From Sulfuricystis thermophila (lineage in GTDB: Bacteria; Pseudomonadota; Gammaproteobacteria; Burkholderiales; Rhodocyclaceae): a stretch of DNA of 64,000 nucleotides. The DNA is taken from positions 248,001 to 312,000 of the forward strand of contig NZ_AP019373.1 of NCBI RefSeq assembly GCF_004323595.1, written 5' to 3'. Shown piece by piece: positions 21,415 through 29,563 of this stretch. The notes under the pieces were generated by a model that made no database searches, had not been told where the DNA came from, and saw only the letters and a list, made by a program, of their open reading frames with translations. The first letter of the stretch is position 1. Every line of letters starts with the position of its first letter. The translations under genes and the position numbers were made by a program.

Positions 21415-22320
21415 ACGCTAACCGAACTGCGCTACATCGTCGCGCTCGCCCGCGAAAAGCATTTCGGACGTGCGGCCGAGAAGTGTTTCGTCTCCCAGCC
21501 GACGCTGTCCGTCGCGGTCAAGAAGCTCGAAGACGAGCTGGGCGTGATCCTCTTCGAGCGCGGCCAGCATGAAATCTCGGTCACGCCGGCCGGCGAGCCG
21601 ATCGTCCGCCAGGCCGAGAAGGTGCTCGCCGAGGCCGCACGCATCAAGGAGCTCGCCGATACGGCCGGCGATCCGCTGGCCGGGCCCTTGCGCATCGGCG
21701 CCATCTATACGATCGGTCCTTATCTGCTGCCGCGGCTGGTGCCGCTGTTGCGTCAGGTCGCACCGCAGATGCCGCTGATCCTGCAGGAAAATTTCACTGC
21801 GCAGCTCATCGAGGCATTGAAGAACTGCGAACTCGACGTCGCGATCGTCGCGCTGCCGGTCGAGGAGCCGGGACTGGTGGCGCAGGCCGTCTATGACGAA
21901 GCCTTCCGCGTGCTGGTGCCGGCCCGGCATCCCTGGGCCAAGGAAAAAGCGATCGCCCCACGAAAGCTGCTCGATCAGCCGCTGTTGATGCTCGGCCGCG
22001 GCAACTGTTTCCGCGACCAGGTGCTCGATCTGTGTTCGCGCGCCGGCGCGGGTGGCCCGCAGGTGCTGGAAGGTTCCTCACTGGAGACGATCCGCTACAT
22101 GGTGGCCTCCAACATCGGCGTCACCGTCATGCCGGCTTCGGCGGTCGATGAGCTGCCGAAGAACGACGCGCTGCTGCGCGTGCGGCCCTTCGTCGAGCCG
22201 ACGCCGACACGCCGCGTCGGCATGGTCTGGCGGGCGAGTTTCCCGCGCCATCAGGCGATCGACCTGTTGCGCCGCGCGCTGCTCGATTGCCGGCTGCCGG
22301 GATGCACCGCGGCGAAATAG
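21412..22320 (+). CDS. oxyR: Hydrogen-peroxide sensing transcriptional regulator OxyR
   Basis: A 302-residue LysR-type regulator. The helix-turn-helix is in HFGRAAEKCFVSQPTLSVAVKKLEDELG. The redox cysteines are in GRGNCFRDQVLDLCSRAGA, aligning with Cys199 and Cys208 of the E. coli protein. Oxidised OxyR activates peroxide defence genes, and dps lies directly downstream. I chose ATG 21412 (MTLTELRYIVAL) by family alignment; ATG 21403 adds MSI. Confidence 0.93.
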   Translation: MTLTELRYIVALAREKHFGRAAEKCFVSQPTLSVAVKKLEDELGVILFERGQHEISVTPAGEPIVRQAEKVLAEAARIKELADTAGDPLAGPLRIGAIYTIGPYLLPRLVPLLRQVAPQMPLILQENFTAQLIEALKNCELDVAIVALPVEEPGLVAQAVYDEAFRVLVPARHPWAKEKAIAPRKLLDQPLLMLGRGNCFRDQVLDLCSRAGAGGPQVLEGSSLETIRYMVASNIGVTVMPASAVDELPKNDALLRVRPFVEPTPTRRVGMVWRASFPRHQAIDLLRRALLDCRLPGCTAAK

Positions 22321-22411
22321 CCGCCGTCTATACAGCCGATTGATATATTTCGCTGGCATTGCCGGGACGGCAGGAGCACAATTCTCTCACGTTAACGGAA
22401 AGGAGACGACC
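22321..22411 (+). promoter_or_regulatory. dps leader with probable promoter and hairpin
   Basis: The 91-bp gap has a TATATT box (22344-22349), a 5-bp hairpin TGCCG/CGGCA (22360-22372) and a strong ribosome site GGAAAGGAGA before ATG 22412. The stretch 22352-22373 (CGCTGGC, then GGGACGGCA) partly resembles the interspersed repeat. No clear -35 or OxyR site could be fixed by eye. Confidence 0.4.
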
Positions 22412-22900
22412 ATGAAAAAGCAATCTGCACCCCGCATCGACATCGGTATCTCGGACGCCGACCGCGCGAAGATCGCCCAGGGGCTGTCGCGTCTGCTCGC
22501 CGACAGTTACACGCTCTACCTGATGACACACAACTTCCACTGGAACGTCACCGGGCCGATGTTCAACACCTTGCATCTGATGTTCATGCAGCAATACACC
22601 GAGCAGTGGAATGCACTCGACATCATCGCCGAACGCATCCGCGCGCTGGGCCACCCCGCCCCCGGCACCTATCGCGAGTTCGTCAAGCTCGCCTCGATCA
22701 AGGAAGTCGAGGGTGTGCCGAAAGCGACCGAGATGATCCGGCTGCTGGTCGATGCGCAGGAAGCCACGGCGCGCACCGCGCGGAGCATGATCCCGCTCGT
22801 CGAGAAGGCCAACGACCAACCGACGCTGGACATCCTGACCCAGCGGCTGGAGATTCACGAGAAGACCGCCTGGATGCTCAGAAGCCTGCTGGAGGAATGA
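22412..22900 (+). CDS. dps: Dps-family DNA-protecting ferritin-like protein
   Basis: The 162-residue protein has the Dps ferroxidase signature: the TLYLMTHNFHWNVTGPMFNTLH region and EQWNALDIIAERIRALGHPAPG. Dps dodecamers store iron by oxidising it with peroxide and coat DNA under stress. Placement directly after oxyR fits a peroxide regulon. The stop overlaps the next start as ATGA. Confidence 0.93.
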   Translation: MKKQSAPRIDIGISDADRAKIAQGLSRLLADSYTLYLMTHNFHWNVTGPMFNTLHLMFMQQYTEQWNALDIIAERIRALGHPAPGTYREFVKLASIKEVEGVPKATEMIRLLVDAQEATARTARSMIPLVEKANDQPTLDILTQRLEIHEKTAWMLRSLLEE

Positions 22901-23247
22901 GGGCCCATCAGACCTACCAGCTGCTGATCGGAATCGCCCGCCCGCTACGGGTGCGTATCGGGCGGTTCGGGGAGTTCGATTTCCCTGCCGGCTGCTACAT
23001 TTACACCGGATCGGCGCGGCGCAACCTCGAAGCGCGCATCGCCCGTCATCTGCGCAAGGAAAAGACCTTGCGCTGGCACATCGATTTCCTGCTCGCCGCG
23101 CCGGGCGTTTCCATCACGGGGGTGCGCCGTTATGTCGAGGAAGAGTGCGCGCTCAACCAGGCGACGCCGGGCAGCGTGCTGGTTTCCGGTTTCGGCGCCT
23201 CGGACTGCCGCGCCGGCTGCGGCAGCCATCTCAAGTTCCTGGGCTGA
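22897..23247 (+). CDS. GIY-YIG-like nuclease, DUF123 family
   Basis: A 116-residue protein with the DUF123 pattern: GEFDFPAGCYIYTGSARRNLEARIARHLR, the reduced GIY-YIG-type core, then LRWHIDFLL and a cysteine pair DCRAGCGSHL. Some members are annotated as endonuclease-related; the substrate is unknown. It is translationally coupled to dps (ATGA), and its 3' end overlaps the convergent hydrolase gene by 17 bases, which is unusually tight. Confidence 0.8.
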   Translation: MRAHQTYQLLIGIARPLRVRIGRFGEFDFPAGCYIYTGSARRNLEARIARHLRKEKTLRWHIDFLLAAPGVSITGVRRYVEEECALNQATPGSVLVSGFGASDCRAGCGSHLKFLG

Positions 23248-24064
23248 AGCGGGCGGCGAGCCAGTCGATCAGATCCTGTGCCGGCCTGCGCCAATCGGCT
23301 TCGAGCATCAGGCCGTGGCCCATGCCGCGATAGATGAACGGCTCGACACCATAGCTCTTTGCGGTCAGCGTCACCAATGACGCCGGAATGATGGCGTCCT
23401 GTGAGGCACCGACGATGCGTAGGCTATCGCGGCCGCCGGCCAGGTGTTCCAACACCTGCTGCGGGTGCGGCAGGTTGAACAGCATCATGTCCCAGATCGC
23501 GCGGTGTGATTCGGGCTGGGCGAGGCGGTAGTAACGGGCCAGATCGTCGAGCGACATCGGCTGTGCGAACAGCGCGTTCTTGACGGTGTCGAGGGCGACG
23601 CGCTGCCCAGCGAGCAGGCGGTTGAGATCGAGCAGCAGCCCGGGCTGGCTGAGGAGCATGCCGAAAGCCGCGGCACTGAGCCCCTGCGGCGGCACCGAGC
23701 ACATCAGCACGGCCGCCGGCGCCGGATGGCGCTCGAGGTATTTCTGCACCACGAAGCCGCCCATCGAATGGCCGATCAACACCGGTGCCGTGCGTAAGGA
23801 TGCGGCGACCTCGGCGACGTCGGCAACGTAATCGTCGATCGAATAGCTGTCGAGGTGCTCGCGGCGGCGGCTTTTGCCGTGGCCCGAGAAACTCAGCGCG
23901 TGATTCTCGAAACCGGCGGCGGCGAAGAAGGGCTGGTAATGCTCCCAGCACCAGGCGGCGGTGTAGGCGCCGTGCAGGAAGAGCAGCGGTGGAGCGTCGG
24001 GTCGAGGGTTTTGCGGCTGGAAGGAGAGGACTTCGAGGGTGTCGCGCGGGTGTCGATTTGGCAT
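23231..24064 (-). CDS. Alpha/beta hydrolase
   Basis: The 277-residue protein has the oxyanion-loop motif LLFLHGAYTAAWCWEHYQPFF, the nucleophile elbow IGHSMGGF (Ser near residue 97) and the catalytic histidine in GMGHGLMLE. DAIIPASL supplies the acidic residue. Substrate is not predictable from sequence. No signal peptide is present, so it should be cytoplasmic. Repeat copy 5 lies upstream of it. Confidence 0.88.
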   Translation of the reverse strand: MPNRHPRDTLEVLSFQPQNPRPDAPPLLFLHGAYTAAWCWEHYQPFFAAAGFENHALSFSGHGKSRRREHLDSYSIDDYVADVAEVAASLRTAPVLIGHSMGGFVVQKYLERHPAPAAVLMCSVPPQGLSAAAFGMLLSQPGLLLDLNRLLAGQRVALDTVKNALFAQPMSLDDLARYYRLAQPESHRAIWDMMLFNLPHPQQVLEHLAGGRDSLRIVGASQDAIIPASLVTLTAKSYGVEPFIYRGMGHGLMLEADWRRPAQDLIDWLAARFSPGT

Positions 24065-24092
24065 CGCCGCATTTTATGCGCTGTGCGGCCGG

Positions 24093-24118
24093 GATGCCGT
24101 CCCGCCAGCGCCGAATGT
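24093..24118 (-). repeat. Interspersed 26-bp repeat, copy 5
   Basis: 4 mismatches, all at the two ends; the central 20 bases are identical to copy 3. It fills the gap between two minus-strand genes. Its left-block end overlaps the last base of the stop codon of the HD-domain gene, as copy 3 does for its neighbour. Confidence 0.75.
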
Positions 24119-25137
24119 CAGGCGGCTTCCGCCAGCGTCCAGATCGCGCGCCAGTAGGCGGGCGGGATCGCGATGCCCCTCAGCGTCGTGAAGTCGCGGA
24201 TCGCGGTGTGGGCACGGCGCGTATCGCGCCGCACCGGCTCGCGCAGCAGCCGACCATGCACGCCGAGGATCGCGACGACCCGGCGCGGCAGCGCCATGCC
24301 GGCAGGCATGTCGACGACCAGCGCGGTTTCCCGGTTGGCCAGCCGCACGACGCTGCCGGGCGGGCAGAGGCCCGTGAGCCGGCGCAGCGCTTCGATGAGG
24401 CGCGCGTCGAACTGCTGCCGGCTGCGCGAGAGCAGCCAGTGCAGCGCGGCGCGGGGTGTCTTGGCGCTGCGCAGCAAACGCTGCGGCGCGACGAGGGCAT
24501 ACCAGACGTCGGCGATCTTGAGGATGCGCGCTTCGAGGCAGATCTCGTCGCCGGCGAGCGCCGCGGGATAGCCGCTGCCGTCGAGCGCCTCGTGATGCTG
24601 GAGCACGGCCTCGATCCAGGCGAGATCGGCCCCCGGCGACTCGCGCAGCAGGTCGGCGGCGAGCTGCGGATGGCGTGCGAGCGTGATGCGCTGGGCAGCG
24701 CTGGGGATCGCGTGGGGCGCGACGAGGTCGTCCTGCAGATCGAGGCTGGGCAGGTTCATGAACAGCGCGGCCTTGGCGATCGTGTGCTGTCTGCGCGCGT
24801 CGAGACGGATGGCGCGGCCCAGATGGATGCCGAGAATCGCAGCGGCGAAGGCGTGACGTAACGACGGGCTGGCAAAGGGCAGATGCGGCGCCATGCCGAG
24901 GCAGACGGCCGGCGCGCGCTCGACGAGGCCGACGAGTTCGGCGGCCAGCGTCGAGAAGCGGATCACGTCCTCGACCCGGCAGGCCCAATGTTCGATCACC
25001 TCGACATAGGCCGTGGCGATGGCGGCGAGCCGCTCGCAGGGCGCGGCGCGCTCGGGCGCGATCGGCGCCGGCCGGGCGACCGTGTTGGCGTAGGCGGTGG
25101 CAAAGGATTCGGCAAAGGCGAGGGCGGAGGCAGACAT
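24118..25137 (-). CDS. Degenerate HD-GYP domain protein
   Basis: A 339-residue protein whose middle keeps the HD-GYP signature HHEALDGSGYP (about residue 165) plus EARILKIADVWYAL downstream and TLARHP upstream. The usual N-terminal HD pair of the HDIGK motif is missing: the equivalent stretch reads AKAALFMNLPSLDL. Loss of those metal ligands suggests it binds rather than cleaves c-di-GMP, or acts in another way. Start ATG 25137 (MSASALAF) has an AGAGG ribosome site. An upstream in-frame start at 25311 has no support. Confidence 0.7.
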   Translation of the reverse strand: MSASALAFAESFATAYANTVARPAPIAPERAAPCERLAAIATAYVEVIEHWACRVEDVIRFSTLAAELVGLVERAPAVCLGMAPHLPFASPSLRHAFAAAILGIHLGRAIRLDARRQHTIAKAALFMNLPSLDLQDDLVAPHAIPSAAQRITLARHPQLAADLLRESPGADLAWIEAVLQHHEALDGSGYPAALAGDEICLEARILKIADVWYALVAPQRLLRSAKTPRAALHWLLSRSRQQFDARLIEALRRLTGLCPPGSVVRLANRETALVVDMPAGMALPRRVVAILGVHGRLLREPVRRDTRRAHTAIRDFTTLRGIAIPPAYWRAIWTLAEAA

Positions 25138-25231
25138 GACGAAACCTCTGCAACATTCTTGCCAGGGGCCGATGGGATGATTTTCGAGCGAGACCGGCAG
25201 CAGCGATGGGTTCGTCGGCAAGATCTGCCGC

Positions 25232-25696
25232 TTATTTGCTCGAACGTGCCGTGTCAATAGCGCCGACTTTCTGCAGCGCCTCTTCGGGGGTGAGGATGGA
25301 AAACTGCCCACGAAGCCGCTGCCGCCGGTCGAGCTTCAGCAGCAGCTTGTCGGCGGTGACGAGCCAGTGCGCGTGGCCGTCACGGGCGAGTTCGAGGAAT
25401 TTCTGGTCGTCGTGATCCTTGCAGCGCGGCAAGGCAGCCGCCTGCGGTGGCACGGCGTCGACGCTTTCGGCCTGGGCAAGATAGGCCGTATAGGCGGCCT
25501 CCTGCGCAACGCTGGCGAGCGCAAACAGTGGATAGCCGAGCACGCGCTTGAATTCGGCCAGACAGGGGGCGTTGGTCAGCGCGACCCAGCGGCCGGCGAC
25601 CACCTCGCCCCACAAGGGGGCGAGGCGGCTGTCGGCAAAGACGAAAATGGAGATCAGCACGTTCGTGTCGAATACGACGCGAACGGCGGTGCTCAT
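25232..25696 (-). CDS. PIN-domain protein (COG1569-type putative toxin)
   Basis: A 154-residue protein with the PIN acidic residues in VVFDTNVLISIF, EFKRVL, and KDHDDQKFLELA. Members of this group are called putative toxins, but no antitoxin gene is adjacent. Its ATG overlaps the stop of phaC (ATGA at 25696-25693), so it is translated with the PHA synthase. The C-terminal tail LQKVGAIDTARSSK comes from repeat copy 6. Confidence 0.82.
   Translation of the reverse strand: MSTAVRVVFDTNVLISIFVFADSRLAPLWGEVVAGRWVALTNAPCLAEFKRVLGYPLFALASVAQEAAYTAYLAQAESVDAVPPQAAALPRCKDHDDQKFLELARDGHAHWLVTADKLLLKLDRRQRLRGQFSILTPEEALQKVGAIDTARSSK
25245..25270 (-). repeat. Interspersed 26-bp repeat, copy 6
   Basis: 5 mismatches, all in the six-base middle block; left and right blocks are perfect. 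It encodes KVGAIDTAR, nearly the last residues of the PIN protein. Confidence 0.75.
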
Positions 25697-27510
25697 ACGG
25701 TTTGCTGGTCGAGGCGGAATTTGACGTAGGACCCCGGCGCATCCTCGATCACGCCGAGCTTGCCCTTCACCGGATCGCGCGCTGGCACCTGCTCGTCGTT
25801 CAGCGACGTGACCCAGGCCTGCCAGTCGGTCCACCACGAGCCGGGATGCTGCTCGGCGCCTTCGAACCACTGTTCAGGCGTGTCCGGCAGGGTCTTGGCC
25901 GGGTTGGTCCAGTAGCCATATTTGTTGGCGGCAGGCGGGTTGACGATGCCGGCGATGTGACCGGAACCGCCGAGCACGAAGCGCACCGGGCCGGAAAAGC
26001 GCTTGGCGCCGAGATAGGTACTCTGCCAGGGGGCGATGTGGTCCTCGATGGTCGAGATGAAATAGGCGGGGTTCTTGATCTTGCGCAAATCGATCGGCAC
26101 ATCGTCGAGCACGATGCCGCCCGGCTCCTTGAGCAGGTTCTTCATGTACATGTTGCGCAGGTAGAAGCTGTGCATCGCCGCCGGCATGCGCGTGGAATCG
26201 GAATTCCAGTAGAGCAGATCGAACGGGAACGGGTCCTTGCCGAGCAGGTAGTTGTTGACCACGAAGGACCAGATCAGGTCGTTGGCGCGCAGCATGTTGA
26301 ACGTAGTGGCCATCTCGCTGCCTTCGAGATAGCCGCGGCTGCGCATCTTTTCTTCGAGATTCGCCACCTGTTGCTCGTCGATGAACACGCCCAGCTCGCC
26401 GGGGATCGAGAAGTCGAGCATCGTCGTGAAGAAGGTCGTCGAGGCGAGCCGCTTGTCCTTCTTGGCCGCCAGGTAGGCCGCCGTGGTGCCGAGCAGCGTG
26501 CCGCCGAGACAGTAGCCGACGGCATTGAGCTCTTTCTCGCCGGTCTGCTCGCAGACCTTGTCGATCGCCGTCACCGCGGCTTCGGTGAGGTAGTCCTCGA
26601 AACTCTTCTCGGCCAGCCGCGCGTCCGGATTGACCCAGGAGATGCAGAACACCGTGTGGCCCTGATCCAGCGCCCACTTGATGAAGGAATTCTTCTCACG
26701 CAGATCGAGGATGTAATACTTGTTGATCCAGGGCGGGACGATCAACAGCGGGCGCTTGTATTGCGTCTTGGTGGTCGGATTGAATTGCAGCAGTTGCATC
26801 AGGTCGTTCTGGAACACCACCTTGCCGGGCGTCGTGGCGATGTTCTTGCCGAGTTCGAAGGCCGTGGTATCGGTCATCTTGACGCGCAGCTGGCCGTCGC
26901 CCGCCTCGATGTCGCGCAACAGGTTGTTCAAGCCCTTGATCAGGTTCTGGCCATGCGTGCGCACCGTTTCGCGGAACACTTCCGGGTTGGTGTGCACGAA
27001 GTTGGTCGGCGAGAGGGCATCGACGAACTGGCGCGTATAGAAATTCACCTTCGCCTGGGTCCGTTCATCGAGGCCCTGCACGCAGCAGACGGTGTCGTGG
27101 ATGTGGCGCGCGGTGATCAGATACGACTGCTTGATGAAGTCGAACAGGAAGTGCTCTTCCCACTGCTCATCCTTGAAGCGCTTGTCGCCTTTCGGCGGCG
27201 TGGCGACCGGTGGTGTGTGCAAGCCCATGAAGCGCAGCATCGAATGCTGCCAGAGCGAGAAGTAATCCCAGACCAGATTCATCTGGGCCTGGGCCAGGCG
27301 ATAGGGATTGGCGAGCAGCTTGGCCATCAGCTCCATGAACGCCTGTGCGACACCGAGCTCGTCCTGCGGCGGCACGATGCCTTTCTTGAGCTGGCGTTTG
27401 ACGTGCTGGTTGAGCAGTTTCGCGGCGCGTTCGGCGACTTCGGCGTAGGTCTTGGCGATCTCCTGCGGGTCGGGCAGGGTGGGCTTTTCGGTTACCTGGG
27501 GCGTGCTCAT
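25693..27510 (-). CDS. phaC: Class I poly(3-hydroxyalkanoate) synthase
   Basis: A 605-residue enzyme that polymerises 3-hydroxyacyl-CoA into storage polyester. The lipase-like box GYCLGGTLL holds the catalytic cysteine (about residue 335). The catalytic Asp and His are in IEDHIAPW and GGSGHIAG. Length and the long N-terminal domain fit class I. The start MSTPQVTEKPTLPDP at 27510 has a GGAG site in the tail of the upstream gene. It is the second of three coupled minus-strand genes. The neighbouring liu cluster would supply acetyl-CoA and acetoacetate. Confidence 0.95.
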   Translation of the reverse strand: MSTPQVTEKPTLPDPQEIAKTYAEVAERAAKLLNQHVKRQLKKGIVPPQDELGVAQAFMELMAKLLANPYRLAQAQMNLVWDYFSLWQHSMLRFMGLHTPPVATPPKGDKRFKDEQWEEHFLFDFIKQSYLITARHIHDTVCCVQGLDERTQAKVNFYTRQFVDALSPTNFVHTNPEVFRETVRTHGQNLIKGLNNLLRDIEAGDGQLRVKMTDTTAFELGKNIATTPGKVVFQNDLMQLLQFNPTTKTQYKRPLLIVPPWINKYYILDLREKNSFIKWALDQGHTVFCISWVNPDARLAEKSFEDYLTEAAVTAIDKVCEQTGEKELNAVGYCLGGTLLGTTAAYLAAKKDKRLASTTFFTTMLDFSIPGELGVFIDEQQVANLEEKMRSRGYLEGSEMATTFNMLRANDLIWSFVVNNYLLGKDPFPFDLLYWNSDSTRMPAAMHSFYLRNMYMKNLLKEPGGIVLDDVPIDLRKIKNPAYFISTIEDHIAPWQSTYLGAKRFSGPVRFVLGGSGHIAGIVNPPAANKYGYWTNPAKTLPDTPEQWFEGAEQHPGSWWTDWQAWVTSLNDEQVPARDPVKGKLGVIEDAPGSYVKFRLDQQTV

Positions 27511-27515
27511 GTCTC

Positions 27516-28538
27516 TCACTCCTTGTCGTGGGTTGTCGTGTAATGGATGATGCCGTCGTCGAGGCGGTGTTGCAGCTGACCATGACTTTCCAGGTGATTC
27601 AGATGGGCGATCGCCTCGCCCATCGCGAACATCGTCTGATGCGGATCTTCGATCGGCCGGCCGAACAATACTTCGAGCAATTCGCCGGCGCTGGATGGCC
27701 GTTTGGCGCAGGCTGCCAGCAGCTCGGCGCAACGGGCATCGTGATGGGCGACGAGTTCGGCGACGCGCGCGTGAAGGCCGCGGAAGGGCAGGCCATGCGA
27801 GGGCAGCACCAGCGTGTCTTCGGGTAGCCGGGTGAGGCGCTCGAGCGAGGCGAGATACAGCCCGAGCGTGTCGAGGTGCGGTGCGGCGGCGTAGCAGCTC
27901 ACGTTGGTCGAGATGCGCGGCAGCAGCATGTCGCCGGCGATCAGCACGTTCGGATCGGCACAGTAGAGGCTGGCATGCTCCGGCGCGTGGCCGTGGCCGA
28001 CGATCACCTGCCAGGTGTGTGTGCCGATCTGCAGCCGGTCGCCGTCGAAAAGCGGCCGGAAGGTTGCCGGAATCGCCGGCACGCCGCGCCGGTAGGCGTT
28101 GCCGCGCGCTTCCAGCGCGGCACAGCGCCCGGCATCGAGACCGTGCTGGCGGAACAGCTGCACCATCGACGCGACATCGAAAGGCGGAATGCCTGCGGCG
28201 ATCGCGTGGGCGGTGAGATATTCGCCCTGCGTCATCGACAGCGGCGCGCCGGTTTCGGCCTCCAACCAGGCAGCGAGCCCCAGGTGGTCGGGATGGAAGT
28301 GGGTGACGATCTGGCGTGTCAGGTGCCGTCCCGGAAGCAGAGACTTCCAGGCCGCTTTGACACTGTCCATCGCGATGCCGGTGTCGACCGCGGTGAAACC
28401 GTCGCCATCCTCGATCAGCCACAGGTTGATGTGGTCGAGCGCGAAGGGCAAGGGCATGCGCAGCCAATGCACGCCCGGCGCGACTTCTAGGGTCGCGCCG
28501 ACGGCCGGCGGTTGGGCATGAGGATGGCTGAGCGGCAT
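27516..28538 (-). CDS. MBL-fold metallo-hydrolase
   Basis: A 340-residue protein with the zinc motif THFHPDHLG (about residue 99), GHGHAPEHASL, the AGDMLLP aspartate and SHGLPF. Members include glyoxalase II-like thioesterases. The C-terminal part (GELLEVLFGRPIEDPHQTMFAMGEAIAHL) is typical of the LACTB2-like branch. ATG 28538 is preferred over a TTG at 28565. It heads the phaC operon and diverges from liuR. Repeat copy 7 encodes SLLPGRHL just before the zinc motif. Confidence 0.85.
   Translation of the reverse strand: MPLSHPHAQPPAVGATLEVAPGVHWLRMPLPFALDHINLWLIEDGDGFTAVDTGIAMDSVKAAWKSLLPGRHLTRQIVTHFHPDHLGLAAWLEAETGAPLSMTQGEYLTAHAIAAGIPPFDVASMVQLFRQHGLDAGRCAALEARGNAYRRGVPAIPATFRPLFDGDRLQIGTHTWQVIVGHGHAPEHASLYCADPNVLIAGDMLLPRISTNVSCYAAAPHLDTLGLYLASLERLTRLPEDTLVLPSHGLPFRGLHARVAELVAHHDARCAELLAACAKRPSSAGELLEVLFGRPIEDPHQTMFAMGEAIAHLNHLESHGQLQHRLDDGIIHYTTTHDKE
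28322..28347 (-). repeat. Interspersed 26-bp repeat, copy 7 (variant B)
   Basis: 7 mismatches to the main consensus. It shares TGCTTCC in the centre and GGACGGCAC at the right with copy 14, defining a second variant. Lies in the MBL-fold gene. Confidence 0.5.
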
Positions 28539-28634
28539 GAGGTGAGCGTTGCCCGGTGATCGCAAATCTGTTTTACTGCGGCAGCGTTCCGGCTAGTTTA
28601 TCTGAAACGGAAAACTTTTGTGCACTGCAACAAC

Positions 28635-29039
28635 ATGACTTCGACTGACCGGACTTCCTACAACATCGCCGATCTTTCGCGCGAATTCGGTGTGACGCCG
28701 CGCACGATCCGTTACTACGAGGATCAGGGATTATTGAACCCGGCGCGGGTCGGTGGCCAGCGCATCTACAGCAAGCGTGACCGCACACGGCTCAAGCTCA
28801 CCTTGCGCGGCAAGCGCCTCGGCCTGTCGCTAGCCGAGATCCGCGAACTGATCGACATGTACGACACCGCGCCGGAGACTTCGCAGCTCGCCCGGCTGAT
28901 CGAGGTGCTGGGGCGCCAGCGGGCCAAGCTCAAGCAGCAGCGCGAGGACATCGAAGCCGTGCTCGGCGAGCTCGACGCGTTCGAAGCCCAATGCCGCGCC
29001 CTGCTCGAAGCCGGCAAGGCGCGGCCCGAGTCGAGTTGA
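28635..29039 (+). CDS. liuR: MerR-family regulator of leucine/isovalerate degradation, LiuR
   Basis: A 134-residue regulator with a MerR helix-turn-helix and wing: YNIADLSREFGVTPRTIRYYEDQGLL. A C-terminal coiled coil forms the dimer. Its place directly before the liu cluster, and a palindrome of the LiuR type at 29041-29058, identify it. LiuR is known to control branched-chain acid degradation genes in proteobacteria; the inducer is thought to be a pathway acyl-CoA. ATG 28635 is preferred over an in-frame TTG start at 28620. Confidence 0.88.
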   Translation: MTSTDRTSYNIADLSREFGVTPRTIRYYEDQGLLNPARVGGQRIYSKRDRTRLKLTLRGKRLGLSLAEIRELIDMYDTAPETSQLARLIEVLGRQRAKLKQQREDIEAVLGELDAFEAQCRALLEAGKARPESS

Positions 29040-29065
29040 CGTTGACGTTAACGTCAACATACAAT
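29036..29065 (+). promoter_or_regulatory. liu operon promoter with LiuR operator in the spacer
   Basis: A perfect 18-bp palindrome, GTTGACGTTAACGTCAAC (29041-29058), lies between a -35 box TTGACG (29036-29041) and a -10 box TACAAT (29060-29065). The spacer is 18 bases, longer than optimal, as in MerR-type promoters that need DNA twisting. The -35 overlaps the stop codon of liuR. The palindrome fits the known LiuR motif. Confidence 0.8.
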
Positions 29066-29089
29066 CGGCCGAAAGCCTACGGAGGTCCC

Positions 29090-29563
29090 ATGAGCTATGG
29101 CATCCCGCGCGGTGAGGCGCGATTCGAACCCCGCGATCCGCACTGGAACGAGAAAGTGCGGACCAGTTTCGCCAAGCAGGGGATCATGGGCCTGCTCGGC
29201 GCCACGCTGGTGGATGTCTGGCCCGGCGGCTGCGAGATCCATCTGCCCTATCGGCCAGAGCTCACGCAGCAGCATGGTTTCTTCCATGCCGGCGTGACCT
29301 CGACCATCGTCGATAGCGCCGCCGGCTATGCAGGCTTCTCGCTGATGGCAGCCAACACCTCGGTGCTGTCGGTCGAATTCAAGATCAACCTGCTGGCCCC
29401 GGCCGATGGCGAATTGCTGATCGCCACCGGCGAGGTGGTCAAGCCGGGGCGGACGCTCGTCATCACGCGCGGCGATGCCTGGGTGGTGAAGCACGGCAAG
29501 GCGACGCATTGCGCGATGATGCAGCAGACTCTGATGACCATGCATGGAAAGGCGGAACAATGA
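29090..29563 (+). CDS. PaaI-family hotdog thioesterase
   Basis: A 157-residue hotdog-fold protein with the PaaI motif [22 protein letters not shown] and [12 protein letters not shown]. It should hydrolyse acyl-CoA thioesters, perhaps relieving CoA trapping during leucine breakdown. It is the first gene after the LiuR operator, with a strong GGAGG site at 29081. The stop overlaps the next start (ATGA). Confidence 0.88.
   Translation: MSYGIPRGEARFEPRDPHWNEKVRTSFAKQGIMGLLGATLVDVWPGGCEIHLPYRPELTQQHGFFHAGVTSTIVDSAAGYAGFSLMAANTSVLSVEFKINLLAPADGELLIATGEVVKPGRTLVITRGDAWVVKHGKATHCAMMQQTLMTMHGKAEQ

Noticed and set aside
22350-22375. Sequence before dps as a fifteenth repeat copy
   Set aside because: Only parts match (CGCTGGC and GGGACGGCA) with an extra insertion between; too weak to count.
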